From Conus ventricosus (lineage: Eukaryota; Mollusca; Gastropoda; Neogastropoda; Conidae): DNA of 64,000 bases. Both the position numbers and the translations under genes were made by a program. Under the pieces are notes generated by a model. The model made no database searches, had not been told where the DNA came from, and worked only from the letters and a program-made list of their open reading frames with translations. The stretch covers positions 6,512,914 through 6,576,913 of the forward strand of contig CM031628.1 of the NCBI GenBank assembly GCA_018398815.1, read 5' to 3'. This document shows positions 35,401-48,000 of this stretch, in pieces; the first letter of the stretch is position 1; each line of letters opens with the position of its first letter.

Positions 35401-37048
35401 AGGATGCCTATAGCAGTATTGACCACACAGCCTTTGTTGTCAAACAGGATGCCTATAGCAGTATTGATCACACAGCCTTTGTTGTCAAACAGGATGCCAA
35501 TAGCAGTATTGCCCACACAGCCTTTGTTGTCAAACAGGATGGCTATAGCAGTATTGACCACACAGCCTTTGTTGTCAAACAGGATGCCTATAGCAGTATT
35601 GACCACACAGCCTTTGTTGTCAAACAGGATGCCTATAGCAGTATTGACCACACAGCCTTTGTTGTCAAACAGGATACCTATAGCAGTATTGACCACACAG
35701 CCTTTGTTGTCATACAGGATGCCTAAAGCAGTATTGACCACACAGCCTTTGTTGTCAAACAGGATGCCTATAGCAGTATTGACCACACAGCCTTTGTTGT
35801 CATACAGGAAGCCTATGGCAGTATTGACCACACAGCCTTTGTTGTCAAGCAGGAAGCCTATAGCAGTATTGACCACACAGCCTTTGTTGTCAAGCAAGAA
35901 GCCTATAGCAGTATTGACCACACAGCCTTTGTGTCAAGCAGGAAGCCTATAGCAGTATTGACCACACAGCCTTTGTTGTCAAACAGGATGCCTATAGCAG
36001 TATTGACCACACAGCCTTTGTTGTCAAGCAGGAAGCCTATAGCAGTATTGACCACACAGCCTTTGTTGTCAAACAGGAAGCCTATAGCAGTATTGACCAC
36101 ACAGCCTTTGTTATCAAGCAGGAAGCCTATAGGAGTATTGACCACACAGCCTTTGTTGTCATACAGGATGCCTATAGCAGTATTGACCACACAGCCTTTG
36201 TTGTCAAACAGGAAGCCTATAGCAGTATTGACCACACAGCCTTTGTTGTCAAACAGTAAGCCTATAGCAGTATTGACCACACAGCCTTTGTTGTCAAACA
36301 GGAAGCCTATAGCAGTATTGACCACACAGCCTTTGTTGTCAAACAGGAAGCCTATAGCTGTATTGACCACACAGCCTTTGTTGTCAAACAGGAAGCCTAT
36401 AGCAGTATTGACCACACAGCCTTTGTTGTCAAACAGGAAGCCTATAGCAGTATTGACCACACAGCCTTTGTTGTCAAACAGGAATCCTATAGCAGTATTG
36501 ACCACACAGCCTTTGTTGTCAAACAGGAAGCCTATAGCAGTATTGACCACACAGCCTTTGTTGTCAAACAGGAAGCCTATAGCAGTATTGACCACACAGC
36601 CTTTGTTGTCAAACAGGAAGCCTATAGCAATATTGACCACACAGCCTTTGTTGTCAAACAGGAAACCTATAGCAGTATTGACCACACAGCCTTTGTTGTC
36701 AAACAGGAAGCCTATAGCAGTATTGACCACACAGCCTTTGTTGTCAAACAGGAAGCCTATAGCAGTATTGACCACACAGCCTTTGTTGTCAAACAGGAAG
36801 CCTATGGCAGTATTGACCACACAGCCTTTGTTGTCAAACAGGAAGCCTATAGCAGTATTGACCACACAGCCTTTGTTGTCAAACAGGATGCCTATAGGAG
36901 TATTGACCACACAGCCTTTGTTGTCAAACAGGATGCCTATAGCAGTATTGACCACACAGCCTTTGTTGTCAAACAGGATGCCTATAGCAGTATTGACCAC
37001 ACAGCCTTTGTTGTCAAACAGGATGCCTATAGCAGTATTGATCACTGA
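32497..37048 (+). repeat. 45-bp satellite array, about 100 units
   Basis: Unit contains CACAGCCTTTGTTGTCAAAC, AGGATGCCTATAGCAG and TATTGACCA. Three of six frames are open through most of the array because 45 is a multiple of three. They give 15-residue repeats (TAFVVKQDAYSSIDH and QPLLSNRMPIAVLTT on +, NTAIGILFDNKGCVV on -). Variants are grouped: CATACAGG and AAACAGG mixed to about 35780, GAAGCC forms from 35800 to 36880, then GATGCC again. A longer spacer (TGAGTGAAGCGTGGTGCCAT) recurs at about 32532, 32661, 33507, 33947, 34207 and 37045. Truncated units reading CTATTGATCACAC occur near 34722, 34938, 35246 and 35372. No start, splice or codon-bias evidence for a protein. Confidence 0.97.
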
Positions 37049-37672
37049 GTGAAGCGTGGTGCCATGCAGAATACCGGCTATAGCCAGCACATCCCTGACG
37101 TCACAGCAGATATCTACACATTTCACAAACATCACAGAAAGTGTGTGCGTCTGACACAAATTCTTAAAAAATGGATGTTGAAAATTTGAAATGCCCCTAC
37201 ACTTAAAGGCATGAGAGATGTGTTGACCTGATCAGCAAAGAATTGCAGAAATGCCACTGTGTCAATTCCTGATGCAGACGAAAGTGTGCATAGACTGAAA
37301 CCCGACTTGTGCGTTAGTAATCATACAAATTCTGTAGCATTCATCGCTGAGGTTTGAATCCGTTTCATGCTTTCCTGCAAATATGTTACAAACAAAAAAA
37401 TGTCAAAAAGACATGCCTCGTTGCTTGCCATTGAAGGATGCCAGAATCTCCACTTTCGTCGATTCGTTAGGTATTGTGCATAAATGTGGTACCAGCTCTT
37501 TGTATCCCAGGGATGCTTACCAGTAAGTGCAAACGCCTGGCAAAATATTTGAGTATTCTGTCATGACTGGCTGCAGAAGTGCGTGGATGAGAAGAAGTCA
37601 TCTGTTGAACAGACTAGCGCTGTGATTGTGATACGTGAAAGCCATTAATGAGACATTGAACCGACTCCAAAG

Positions 37673-37674
<2 letters not shown>
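37049..37674. other. Unassigned unique DNA
   Basis: Edge of the satellite and unique sequence. No gene recognised. Confidence 0.6.
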
Positions 37675-37736
<62 letters not shown>

Positions 37737-37740
37737 CGAG

Positions 37741-37772
<32 letters not shown>
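37675..37772. repeat. (GA)n microsatellite at LINE 3' end
   Basis: Nearly pure GA with CGAGAGCGA interruptions. On - it is (TC)n following a LINE 3' end. Confidence 0.95.
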
Positions 37773-37775
<3 letters not shown>

Positions 37776-37865
37776 CATTTTTTACTCTTTAATGGGAGAA
37801 AAAATAATCACATACAGCTTTCCTTACACTTGCTCAATAAATATAAAAGCAAAAAAAAAAGAAGT

Positions 37866-37924
<59 letters not shown>

Positions 37925-38914
37925 TGTGTGTGTGTGTGTGTGTTCGTTCTTTAATTTAATGTCTATCCACTTTACAGTGATCTTAGACAAAAACAAGAGA
38001 CAAACGAACAGGCATACAAGCAAACAAAGACAAAACAGAAAAACACATGTAAAAGGGGCCGGTGTGTGTATGTCGGTGTGTGTGTGTGGGTGGGGGGGGG
38101 GGGGGGGGGAGAGGGGGGGGGCATACATGTGTGTGTTGTTTTAAAAATGTCATTAAAAGTGTATGGAGTGTGGAGGTAGTGTAGTATATTAATCTTTGCA
38201 TGCATAGTCTATTTAATTAATGAGATACCTATCACTTTAACCCCATTCTAATCTACCGGCATAACGGTAAACTGCTTTAGCCTGGATTCATATCTGAACA
38301 TCTTTAAAGAAACAAAACATTTTTAACCATTGATATAATAAGAAAATAAATCAAACAAATAACTCGAGAATCAAAGTAAATGTCCAAATGGACTCTTAAC
38401 AATTGCCCTAACAACTTCTACAGCCTTCGCTTTGTTCCCCAAAATGTCCCAAAAATTCGCAATTGATGGGTTCAAACTTAATAACCAAGTAGGTAAATAT
38501 TTTTTTTAGTATTCCTGCAAAGGAAGATGACATGGAATAGTGTAATATTTTGGCCACAAATGCAAGTGACATTTTTACAATATTTTGTTTTGTATGCATC
38601 AAGTCTGAGTCTAAATATCAGACTCTTCAAAAGTCGTTCCTGGTGGAGATTGTGTCCCGTTTTATATTTTACAAGCTTCTTAAAGAATTTTTCCTTGTTG
38701 TCCTTTATTATGTTTAGACACTCTTTTTGTCTTCCTATCACCGAATCCCATGATGCTTTACCTAAAAGGCTATAATTTTCATACAAGGATAAAGGAATAT
38801 TTATTTTTGTAAAGATCTTTTCCTTAGCTGCACCATTTTTGGCTAACCGATCAATCCTTTCATTTGCTGCTAAACCACAATGTGATGGAATCCAACAAAA
38901 GTCAATAGAAGAAC

Positions 38915-38915
<1 letters not shown>
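37773..38915 (-). pseudogene. LINE fragment: RNase H end and C-terminus
   Basis: On - the frame from about 38912 to 38478 reads IDFCWIPSHCGLAANERIDR and LAKNGAAKEK, the end of a LINE-encoded RNase H domain. A helical C-terminal part with a C-I-C...H-x4-C zinc-binding motif follows (CICGQNITLFHVIFLC). The 5' side is truncated directly at a (CA)n tract. The remaining 3' part holds a (GT)n insertion (37866-37942), a G-rich run near 38089-38120, and ends AAAGAGTAAAAAATGATTC before (TC)n. Truncation at the 5' end is usual for LINE copies. The clade with RNase H could be I, Jockey-like or R1-like. Confidence 0.75.
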
Positions 38916-39520
<605 letters not shown>

Positions 39521-39629
39521 GAACCTGATCCGGAGTGTGCACCGCTCTGATATCAGTCCCTGACCCAAACTTCCAAAGCTGTCACACTCTTCTATTTATA
39601 TCCACCACCTCACTGCCTCTTTTAGATGA

Positions 39630-39875
39630 ACGAAGGCATTCGGACTTCGAGAGGAATTTCCTGTCTTACTTGTCAAGGAACATGATCTCGTGGGAAAACC
39701 ACAGGGGCTTGATAAAACAAATATCTCAGCCAACACAATAGAAAATTTCACCAAATGCCTTGACACTGCTATAAAAAGGGAATGTTGCAAAATCCAATGT
39801 CAGAAAATTAAATGTAAAAGACCTAAGAGCATGATTCAGTCTTCATTTGAGAACTTTAGAGCTAGGAAGGCACAG
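39630..39875 (+). CDS. Possible exon with consensus donor
   Basis: Open from 39630 through a perfect donor GCACAG|GTGAGT at 39875/39876. The peptide includes LREEFPVLLVKEHDLVGKPQ and KRECCKIQCQKIKCKRPKSM, mixed charged and Cys-rich. A polypyrimidine tract ending CTTTTAG lies at 39610-39625, but the first codon after it is TGA in this frame, so the acceptor is unclear. Not recognised as any family; may be chance. Confidence 0.25.
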
Positions 39876-39934
39876 GTGAGTGTTCTCTTTTATATGTCAA
39901 TTTTCAACAGCTCTGCTACCATTCGCCAGTGGCT

Positions 39935-41117
39935 GCACCTTCAGGTCTGGTATCATACTGAGATACAGACTGGACCCTGAGGTCTAGTACCATACTGAGA
40001 TACAGACTAGACCCTGAAGTCTAGTACCATACTGAGAAACAGACTGGACCCTGAGGTCTGGCATTATACTATGATACAGGCTGAACCCTGAGGTCTGGCA
40101 TTATACTGTGATACAGGCTGACATTATACTGTGATAAAGGCTGGACCCTGAGGTCTGGCATTATACTGTGATACAGGCTGGACCCTGATGTCTGGCCTCA
40201 TAATGTAATACAGGCTTAATCCCGAGGTCTGTCATTATACTGTCACAGAGGCTGGACCCTGAGGTCTGGCATTATACTGTGATACAAGCTGGACCATGAG
40301 GTCTGGCATTATACTGTGATACAAGCTGGACCATGAGGTCTGGCATTATACTGTGATACAGGCAGGGCCCTGATGTCTGGCATCATAATGTAATACAGGC
40401 TTAATCCTGAGGTCTGTCATTATACTGTCACAGAGGCTGAACCCTGAGGTCTGGCATCATACTGTGATACAGGCTGAACTTTCTTTGATGACAGGAATTA
40501 TATTGTGAAAGAGACTTGATCCTGAGGTATGGCATTATACTGAAATACAGGCTGGACCCTAAGGTCTGGTATCATACTGTGATATAGACTGAACTTTCTT
40601 TGATGACAGGGATTATATTGTGAAAAAGGCTTGACCCCGAGGTCTGGCATTATACTGTGATACAGGCTGGACCCTGAGGTCTGGCATTATCCTGTGATAC
40701 AGGCTGGACCTTGAGATCTGGCATTATACTGTGATACAGGCTGACCCTGAGGTCTGGCATTATCCTGTGGTACAGACTGGACCCTGAGGTCTGGCATTAT
40801 CCTGTGATACAGGCTGGACCCTGAGGTCTGGCATTATACTGTAATACAGGCTGGACCCTGAGGTCTAGCATTATACTGTGATACAGACTGGACCCTGAGG
40901 TCTGGCATTATACTGTGATTCAGGCTGCACTCTGAGGTCTGGCATTATACTGTAATACAGAATGGACCCTGAGGTCTGCATTATACTGTGATACAGGCTG
41001 GACCCTGATATCTGCATTATACTGTGATACAGACTGGACCCTGGGGTCTCTCGTTATACTGTCATACAGACTGGACCTTGAGGTCTGGCATTATACTGTG
41101 ATACAGGCTGAACTTTC
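39935..41117 (+). repeat. 37-bp satellite, left part (about 32 units)
   Basis: Unit contains GGCTGGACCCTGAGGTCTGG then CATTATACTGTGATACA. Longer variants include GAACTTTCTTTGATGACAGG (about 40475 and 40590). Continues at 43841 beyond the inserted LINE. Confidence 0.96.
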
Positions 41118-41370
41118 TCCCCAGAGAGTGCAACCTTATTGCGGTTGAGGGGCTTGCGTGTCTTTATGACCCTGAGAGCTATGCTGGCGGGATATCCGTC
41201 TCCTGGTAGGGCCATCCAAGCCAGACAGGTGAAAGGGTAGAGACCAGACGAATAGCCCTCACTGCCCTCGAGGTTGGGGGGGGGGGGGGGGGGGGTGAAT
41301 TGGGCTAACAACCCGATCCTGTAAAAACTAGCCTGTTACAGAAACCGCAACGACAATATCTGAAAACAAC

Positions 41371-42372
41371 ATGGTTGAGGAAGAGCCCTCTCTGGTAGAG
41401 CCCATGACGCGAGCTGGTGAAAGCCTTCGGGAAGCCAGTGCGCCGACTACTCTTCTGACGGCCAAAACCAAGACCAGGATAGGGACCTGGAACATCAGAA
41501 CCCTGTATGAGACCGGAAAAAGTGCTCAAGTGAGTTGAGAGATGCATAGATACAATTTGAAGATACTTGGCCTGTGCGAGACAAGATGGACAGGAACAGG
41601 ACAGACAAGACTTACGAGCAGACACACCATCATCTACTCTGGACAGGAAGAAGGCCAGCCACACATGCACGGAGTAGCGCTGATGTTGACACCCGAGGCA
41701 ATGCGAGCACTGCTGCCCTGGGAATCAGTGTCACCAAGGATCCTCACTGCAAGATTCAACTCAAAGGGCAGGAAAGTCATAATCCTACAGTGCTACGCTC
41801 CTACAAACACGGCCGATATAGAAGTCAAAGAAGAATTCTAAGAGCAAATCCAAAGCAACCCTGGACAAAACACCAAGGAGAGACTTGAAGATCCTCATGG
41901 GAGACGTGAATGCAAAAGTGCGATCAGACAACACAGACAGAGAACTCATCATGGGTAGACACGGTGTTGGAGAGCAGAATGAAAATGGCGACCACTTCAC
42001 AGAGTTCTGTACCTTCAACGACCTGGTGATCAGAGGCACTCTATTTCCCCATAAGACCATTCACAAGACCACATGGATTTCCCCAGACGGCAAGACCGAG
42101 AACCAGACTGACAACATTACCATCGGCAGAAAGGGGAAGCGGAGCCTGCATGACGTCAGGGCGAGGCGCGGACCGGACGCATCATCAGATCACCATCTGG
42201 TTGTGGCAGTAGTCAAAACCAAACTGAAAGCCTACACTGACCAGGCAGGAAGACCATCATACAAGTTTAATGTGCACAGCCTAAAAGAGAAAGAAAAAGT
42301 GCAAGAATTCAAGGTAGAGCTTAGGAACAAGTTCAGTGCGCTTTCCCTACTGCCAGAGGAAACAGTAGAAGA
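41371..42372 (+). pseudogene. LINE endonuclease region
   Basis: Apurinic-type endonuclease signatures in order: RIGTWNIRTLYETGKSAQ, ILGLCETRWTGTGQ (catalytic Glu), GVALMLTPEA, VIILQCYAPTN, LMGDVNAKV, GRHGVGEQNENG, HKTTWISPDGKTENQ and ASDHHLVV (catalytic Asp-His). In-frame TGA near 41537 and a frame change near 41841-41885 break the ORF. The family nicks target DNA to prime reverse transcription. ILGLCETRW and SDHHL are typical of RTE-like elements. Confidence 0.85.
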
Positions 42373-43740
42373 GCAAGCTCCTCAAGTCAGGCAAGGCAGC
42401 GGGTCCTGACGGCATACCACCCGAAGCACTAAAGGCAGACATCCAGACTTCGACTGACATGCTACACCCACTCCTACATAAGATATGGGAACAAGAGAGA
42501 GTGCCAGAAGACTGGAAGAAAGGCCAGCTTGTAAAGCTGCCGAAGAAAGGGGACCTGTCATCCTGCAACAACTGGAGAGGAATCATGCTGCTGTCCCTCC
42601 CGGGGAAAGTATTGACAAGAATCAAGCTAGAGAGATTGAAGACCGCCCTTGACCAGACACTCCGGGAAGAACAGGGAGGTTTCCGCCAAGATAGATCATG
42701 TACGGACCATATTGCGACTCTGCGGATCATTATCGAGCAGTTCCTAGAGTGGCAGACCCCCCTGTACACAGTTTTCGTCGACTTTCAGACGGCCTTTGAC
42801 AGTGTCGACAGAGACGTCAACTGGAAACTGATGTACCAATATGGCTTTCCACCAAAGTTCGTCACCATCATTCAACAGCTATAGGAAGATGCCACCTGCC
42901 AAGTCATCCACGATGGGAAGCTGACGGAACCCTTCTCTGTACGAACCGGCGTTCGTCAGGGTTGTTTACTTTCGCCGATAATCTTCCTGGTGGTGATTGA
43001 CTGGGTCATGACACAGTCTACAGCAGGCCGGAGGACAGGTATCCAGTGGACCTTCACGAAGCAGCTGGAGGACCTGGACTTCGCGGATGACGTCAACCTC
43101 CTCTCCCACAAGCAGCAAGATGGACAACAGAAGCTATGTCGTGTTGCAGAAGCTGAGAAGACTGGGCTCCAAATCAACATCGGGAAGACAGATGTCATGA
43201 GGGTGGACAACAAACAGCAAGATCCAGTGCGACTTCACCAAGAAGACATCAAGGAAGTTGACAAGTTTGTTTACCTGGGCAGTGTAGTCAATCAAATGCC
43301 GAATCAACAAAGCAAGGCACGCCTTCAACACTCTGCGCCAGATCTAGAGATCAAAAGCCCTCTCACTCTGCAACAAGATCCAGATTTTTACCACAAACAT
43401 GAAGTCTGTTCTTCTATATGGTTCAGAAACATGGCGGGTAACCAAGACCAACACCAACAAGCTACAGACAGTCATCAACAGATGTCTCAGAAAGATCCTC
43501 AACATCGGGTGGCCGGAAGTCATCTCCAACGAACAACTGTGGGACAGGATAAGACAAGCCCCAATTGAAACTGAGATAAAGAAACGGAAATGGGGATGGA
43601 TCGGCCACACGCTATGGAGGCCTGTATCCAAAGTAACCAGGCAGGTTCTGGATTGGAATCCACCAGGAAAGCGGAAAGTGGGTCAACCAAAGCAGACTTG
43701 GTGCAGGAGTGTCGACGCTGAGGTGAAGCTGCCGGAATGA
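42373..43740 (+). pseudogene. LINE reverse transcriptase region
   Basis: RT blocks: SGKAAGPDGIPPEALKA, VPEDWKKGQLVKLPKKGD, NNWRGIMLLSLPGKV, EQGGFRQDRSCTDHIATL, TVFVDFQTAFDSVDR (first Asp), RTGVRQGCLLSPIIFLVV, and the active-site LDFADDVNLL. C-terminal parts are TGLQINIGKTDVM, FVYLGSVVN, SVLLYGSETW, RCLRKILNIGWPE, KKRKWGWIGHTL and WNPPGKRKVGQPKQTW. An in-frame TAG near 42883 and shifts near 43300 and 43400 interrupt it. Best-preserved LINE in the window after the LTR element. Confidence 0.88.
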
Positions 43741-43840
43741 CGTGGGCCGAGCTAAAGAGAACCTGCCAGAATCGCGTGCGTTGGAGGAGTGTCGTCGCGG
43801 CCCTATGCTCCCCAAGAATCTAGAGGCATAAATCAAGTAA

Positions 43841-46165
43841 GTCACAGGCTGAATCTTGAGGTCTGGCATTATACTGAGTTACTGTCTGGACCCTGAGGTC
43901 TGGCATTACACTGTGATACAGAATGAACCGGAGGTCTGGCATTATACTGTGACACAGAATGGACCCTGAGGTCTGGCACTACACTGGGATACAGGCTGGA
44001 CCCTGATGTCTGGCATTATACTGTGATACAGGCTGGACCCTGTGCGATGGCACTATACTGTGATACAGGCTGGACCCTGAGGTCTGGCATTATACTGTGA
44101 TACAGGCTGGACCCTGAGGTCTGGCATTATACTGTGATACAGGCTGGACCCTGAGGTCTGGCATTATACTGTAATACAGGCTGGACCCTGAGGTCTGGTA
44201 TTACACTGTGATACAGGCTGACCCTGAGGTCTGGCATTATACTGTGATACAAACTGGACCCTGAGGTCTGGCATTATACTGTGATACAGGCTGGACCCTG
44301 AGGTCTGGCATTATACTGTAATACAGGCTGGACCCTGAGGTCTGGCATTATACTGTGATACAGGCTGGACCCTCAGATCTGGCATTATACTGTGATACAG
44401 GCTGGACCCTGAGGTCTGGCATTATACTGTGATACAGGCTGGACCCTGAGGTCTGGCATTATACTGTGATACAGACTGGACCCTGAGGTCTCGCATCATA
44501 CTGTCACACAGGCTCAACTGTATGATTTGGCATTGTACTGTAATACAGGCTGGACCCTGAGGTCTGGCATTATACTGTCATACAGGCTGGACCCTGAGGT
44601 CTGGCATTATACTATGATACAGGCTGGACCCTGAGGTCTGGCATTATACTGTGATACAGGCTGGACCCTGAGGTCTGGCATTATACTGTGATACAGGCTG
44701 GACCCTGAGGTCTGGCATTATACTGTGATAAAGGCTGGCCCCTGAGGTCTCGCATCATACTGTCAAACAGGCTCAACTGTAAGATTTGGCATTGTACTGT
44801 GATACAGGCTGGACCCTGAGGTCTGGTATTATACTGTCATGCAGGCTGGACCCTGAGGTCTGGCATTATACCGTGATACAGGCTGGATCCTGAGGTCTGG
44901 CATTATACTGTGATACAGGCTGGACCCTGAGGTCTGGCATTATACTGTGATACAAACTGGACCCTGAGGTCTGGCATTATACTGTGATACAGGCTGGACC
45001 GTGAGGTCTGGCATTATACCGTGAAACAGGCTGGACCCTGAGGTCTGGCATTATACTGTGATACAGGCTCAACTTTAAGGTTTGGCATTGTACTGTGATA
45101 CTGGCTGGACCCTGAGGTTAGGAATTATACTGTCATACAGGCTGGACCCTGAGGTCTGGCATTATACTGTGACACAGGCTGGACCCTGAGGTCTGGCATT
45201 ATACTGTGATGCAGATTGGATCCTGAGGTCTGGCATTATACTGTGATACAGGCTCAACTTTGAGGTCTGGCATTATACTGTGATACAGATTGGATCCTGA
45301 GGTCTGGCATTATACTGTGATACAGGCTGGACCCTGAGGTCTGGCGTTATACTGTGATACAGGCTGACCCTGAGGTCTGGCATTATACTGTGACACAGGC
45401 TGAACCCTGAGGTCTGGCATTATATTATGATACAGGCTGGACCCTAAGGTCTCGCATTATACTGTGATACAGGCTAGACCCTGAGGTCTGGCATTATACT
45501 GTGATACAGATTGGATCCTGAGGTCTGGCATTATACTGTGATACAGGCTCAACTTTGAGGTCTGGCATTATACTGTGATACAGATTGGATCCTGAGGTCT
45601 GGCATTATATTATGATACAGGCTGGACCCTGAGGTCTGGCATTATGCTGTGATACAGGCTGGACCCTGAGGTCTAGCATTATACTGTGATACAGGCTCAA
45701 CTTTGAGGTCTGGCATTATACTGTAATACAGAATGGACCCTGAGGTCTGGCATTATACTGTAATACAGGCTGAACCCTGAGGTCTGGCATTATACTGTGA
45801 TACAGGCTGGACCCTGAGGTCTGGCATTATACTGTGATACAGAATGGACCCTGAGGTCTGGCATTATACTGTGATACAGAATGGACCCTGAGGTCTGGCA
45901 TTATACTGTGATACAGGCTGGACTCTGAGGTCTGACATTATACTGTGATACAGACTGGACCCTGAGGTCTGGCATTATACTGTGATGCAGGCTGGACCCT
46001 GAGGTCTGGCATTATACTGTAATACAGGCTGGACCCTGAGGTTTGGCATTATACTGTGATACAGGCTGGACCCTGAGGTCTGGCATTATACTGTAATACA
46101 GGCTGGACCCTGAGGTCTGGCATTATACCGTTATGCAGACTGGACCCTGAGGTCTGGCATTATAC
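43841..46165 (+). repeat. 37-bp satellite, right part (about 63 units)
   Basis: Same unit as 39935-41117, more uniform, with recurring variants (GCTCAACTTTGAGG, TCGCATCATACTGTCA) at spacings of several units, suggesting higher-order blocks. Confidence 0.97.
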
Positions 46166-46177
46166 TGTGCTTTGAAA

Positions 46178-46335
46178 CACATGGAGCTAGACTGGCCTGT
46201 TGGTCACACCAGTGTTCTCTTGATCCAAAAGCTCAAGGTTCGGTCCTCCCTAGGACGTTCAGGTTCGAGGGGAGTTTCTCTTCCGGGTCTACACCTGTTT
46301 ATGGGCCCCTCTCCCAGTCCCTTGCGTGATCCTTA
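46178..46335 (+). mobile_element. Possible tRNA-derived SINE head
   Basis: A-box-like TGGCCTGTTGGT (46193-46204) and B-box-like GGTTCGGTCC (46237-46246), 32 bases apart as in a tRNA. An ACTGG...CCAGT D-arm and a following T-arm-like hairpin can be drawn. No intact cloverleaf, so a SINE or tRNA relic rather than a working tRNA gene. The 3' end is not resolved. Confidence 0.4.
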
Positions 46336-47262
46336 AGCCAAGGTTCCATTGTCTACGCATGCATTGACAATATACAGCAGCAACAACTGGCATGAACATT
46401 AAATCCCTACCATCTTCCACAGAAGTGAGATAGATAACACACTGACTGACACACTAAAGAAGGAAATACACAGGCCAACACACTGCTGTTGTGTCCAATA
46501 TCAACCCCGATAACAGAATGTGGCTACCTTCATGGCGGGATTGAATCCTTACGCGTTGACGTCACTTGTGGTGAGTCTCACAGTTCTTCTAGCCACAAGA
46601 CGTCAGCGGATCAAGGAAGAAGTGACGTAATGGGTGACCTGGGCGAGGAGTTGGAGAGGGAGGAGCAGCGCGGGAGGAGGAGGAGGGGGTGGAGGGATGG
46701 GGCTCACGGGGATGTTTTACAGGGGAATTCCGACAGCCGTCCTTACCGATTGCAAGGAAACAGAATTCAGTGGACAGCGTAACCCGACACTATAGTGACG
46801 CTCATGATAAAATTAGAGACAGAGATGTTGAAGCAAGGACGAGGTTAAGACGATCGAGTTGCTAAGTCAGCTTATTTCTATATCTATGTCTTCCTCAGTG
46901 ATACAAATGAGAACCGTGATGTCTTCAAGAACATGGGGTCAGTTAGGATATAATTATACTCTAATGAATTATTATGTTCCGACATTCCACCCCAACCCAC
47001 CCCTCCCCACCCTCAACAAACAAGAAATAGAAAAGTTCTCTAATGCGTAGGGAAAGCCGTCAAAAATGTACTGTATTGACCCCCCCTCCCCCCTTCCACC
47101 CCACCCCTTCACATTTGAAATACTGAAAGGGGAGCTCTGTCTACATCATGAGGCGACTCAACATGACCAGTCATGCCCGTATGTATGCACGCACGCGCGC
47201 ACACACACATACACACATACGCGCGCGCGCTTTTTCACGCACGCATGCATGCACGCACCCAC

Positions 47263-47265
<3 letters not shown>
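46336..47265. other. Unassigned DNA
   Basis: A 97-codon frame (46489-46782) rich in Glu/Arg/Gly has no recognised domain. C-rich stretch near 46990-47110. Confidence 0.5.

Positions 47266-47355
<90 letters not shown>
47266..47355. repeat. (GA)n microsatellite
   Basis: Almost pure GA, about 45 repeats, preceded by a CGCA-rich stretch. Confidence 0.97.
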
Positions 47356-47361
<6 letters not shown>

Positions 47362-47414
47362 CAAGGAAAATATGCACCTCTATCCTTGGGAGTGATCAGA
47401 ATGCCGGTGCGATT

Positions 47415-47417
<3 letters not shown>

Positions 47418-47480
<63 letters not shown>
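47418..47480. repeat. (CA)n microsatellite
   Basis: Pure CA. The sequences after the (GA)n and (CA)n tracts share TGTACAAGGAAAA and ATCGTTGGGAG-type words, so the tracts sit in a ~150-base local duplication. Confidence 0.95.
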
Positions 47481-47483
<3 letters not shown>

Positions 47484-47870
47484 GAGAGAGGGAGGGGGGT
47501 GTACAAGGAAAAATGCACCGTTATCGTTGGGAGCGACTATTTGAAGGCACCGTGACAGATGGGACGTCTTTACCTGGATGCAGCTCGGCCCTTTTTCAGG
47601 TGGAAAGGGTTAAGGGCCGAAACACTTGTCTGAGAGAGAGGTCTTCTCTGAAGACCTTCTGTTGTCATGCTCTCCCAGGAGTTTCTAGAGTTCCTTCCTC
47701 CCTTTTTGTTGTTGCCATTTTACTTATTCTTGTTGATGTTATCTTTGCATTTATTGTGTAAGATCAAATGAAATGGTTAGAGAGTATTACAAAGGACGAA
47801 TAGTCAGGAACCGTGTTCAATATCAAGATTCACTTTGTTCAACCGTATTGGTTAAGAAGAATGAAAAGAC
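47481..47870. other. Unassigned DNA
   Basis: An 82-codon frame ends in a hydrophobic stretch (SSLFVVAILLILVDVIFAFI) but has no other support. Confidence 0.4.
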
Positions 47871-48000
47871 AGAAAGAAAGAAAGAAGAAGAAAGAAAAGG
47901 GACAGAAAGAAAAGAAGGAAGGAAAAAGAAGGAAAGAAAGAAACAAAAGAAAGAAAGAAGAAAAAAGAAAAAAGAGAAAGAAAGAAAAAAAAAGGAAGAA
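47871..48000. repeat. GAAA-rich purine tract before gap
   Basis: About 130 bases of GAAA/GAAG repeats ending in the N gap, a likely cause of the contig break. Confidence 0.93.

Larger units (their letters stand above)
41118..43840 (+). mobile_element. RTE-like LINE inserted in 37-bp satellite
   Basis: Bounded on both sides by the same satellite. It has a 5' leader with a G-run (41277-41295), an endonuclease, an RT and a 3' end with CATAAATCAAGTAAGT. That short AAGT repeat tail resembles RTE-type 3' ends. Length 2.7 kb against about 3.2 kb for intact relatives, explained by a deletion between the endonuclease and RT near 42372. A 10-base ACAGGCTGAA lies at both edges but is also part of the satellite, so a target duplication cannot be proved. 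Confidence 0.85.

Noticed and set aside
32497..37048. CRISPR-like regular array
   Set aside because: The whole 45-bp unit repeats, with no unique spacers, and the context is a eukaryotic satellite.
41108..43856. Target duplication ACAGGCTGAA around the RTE-like LINE
   Set aside because: The same word is part of the surrounding satellite, so it would be present anyway.
46193..46246. Functional tRNA gene
   Set aside because: A/B boxes are imperfect and no intact acceptor stem is seen; more likely a SINE head.
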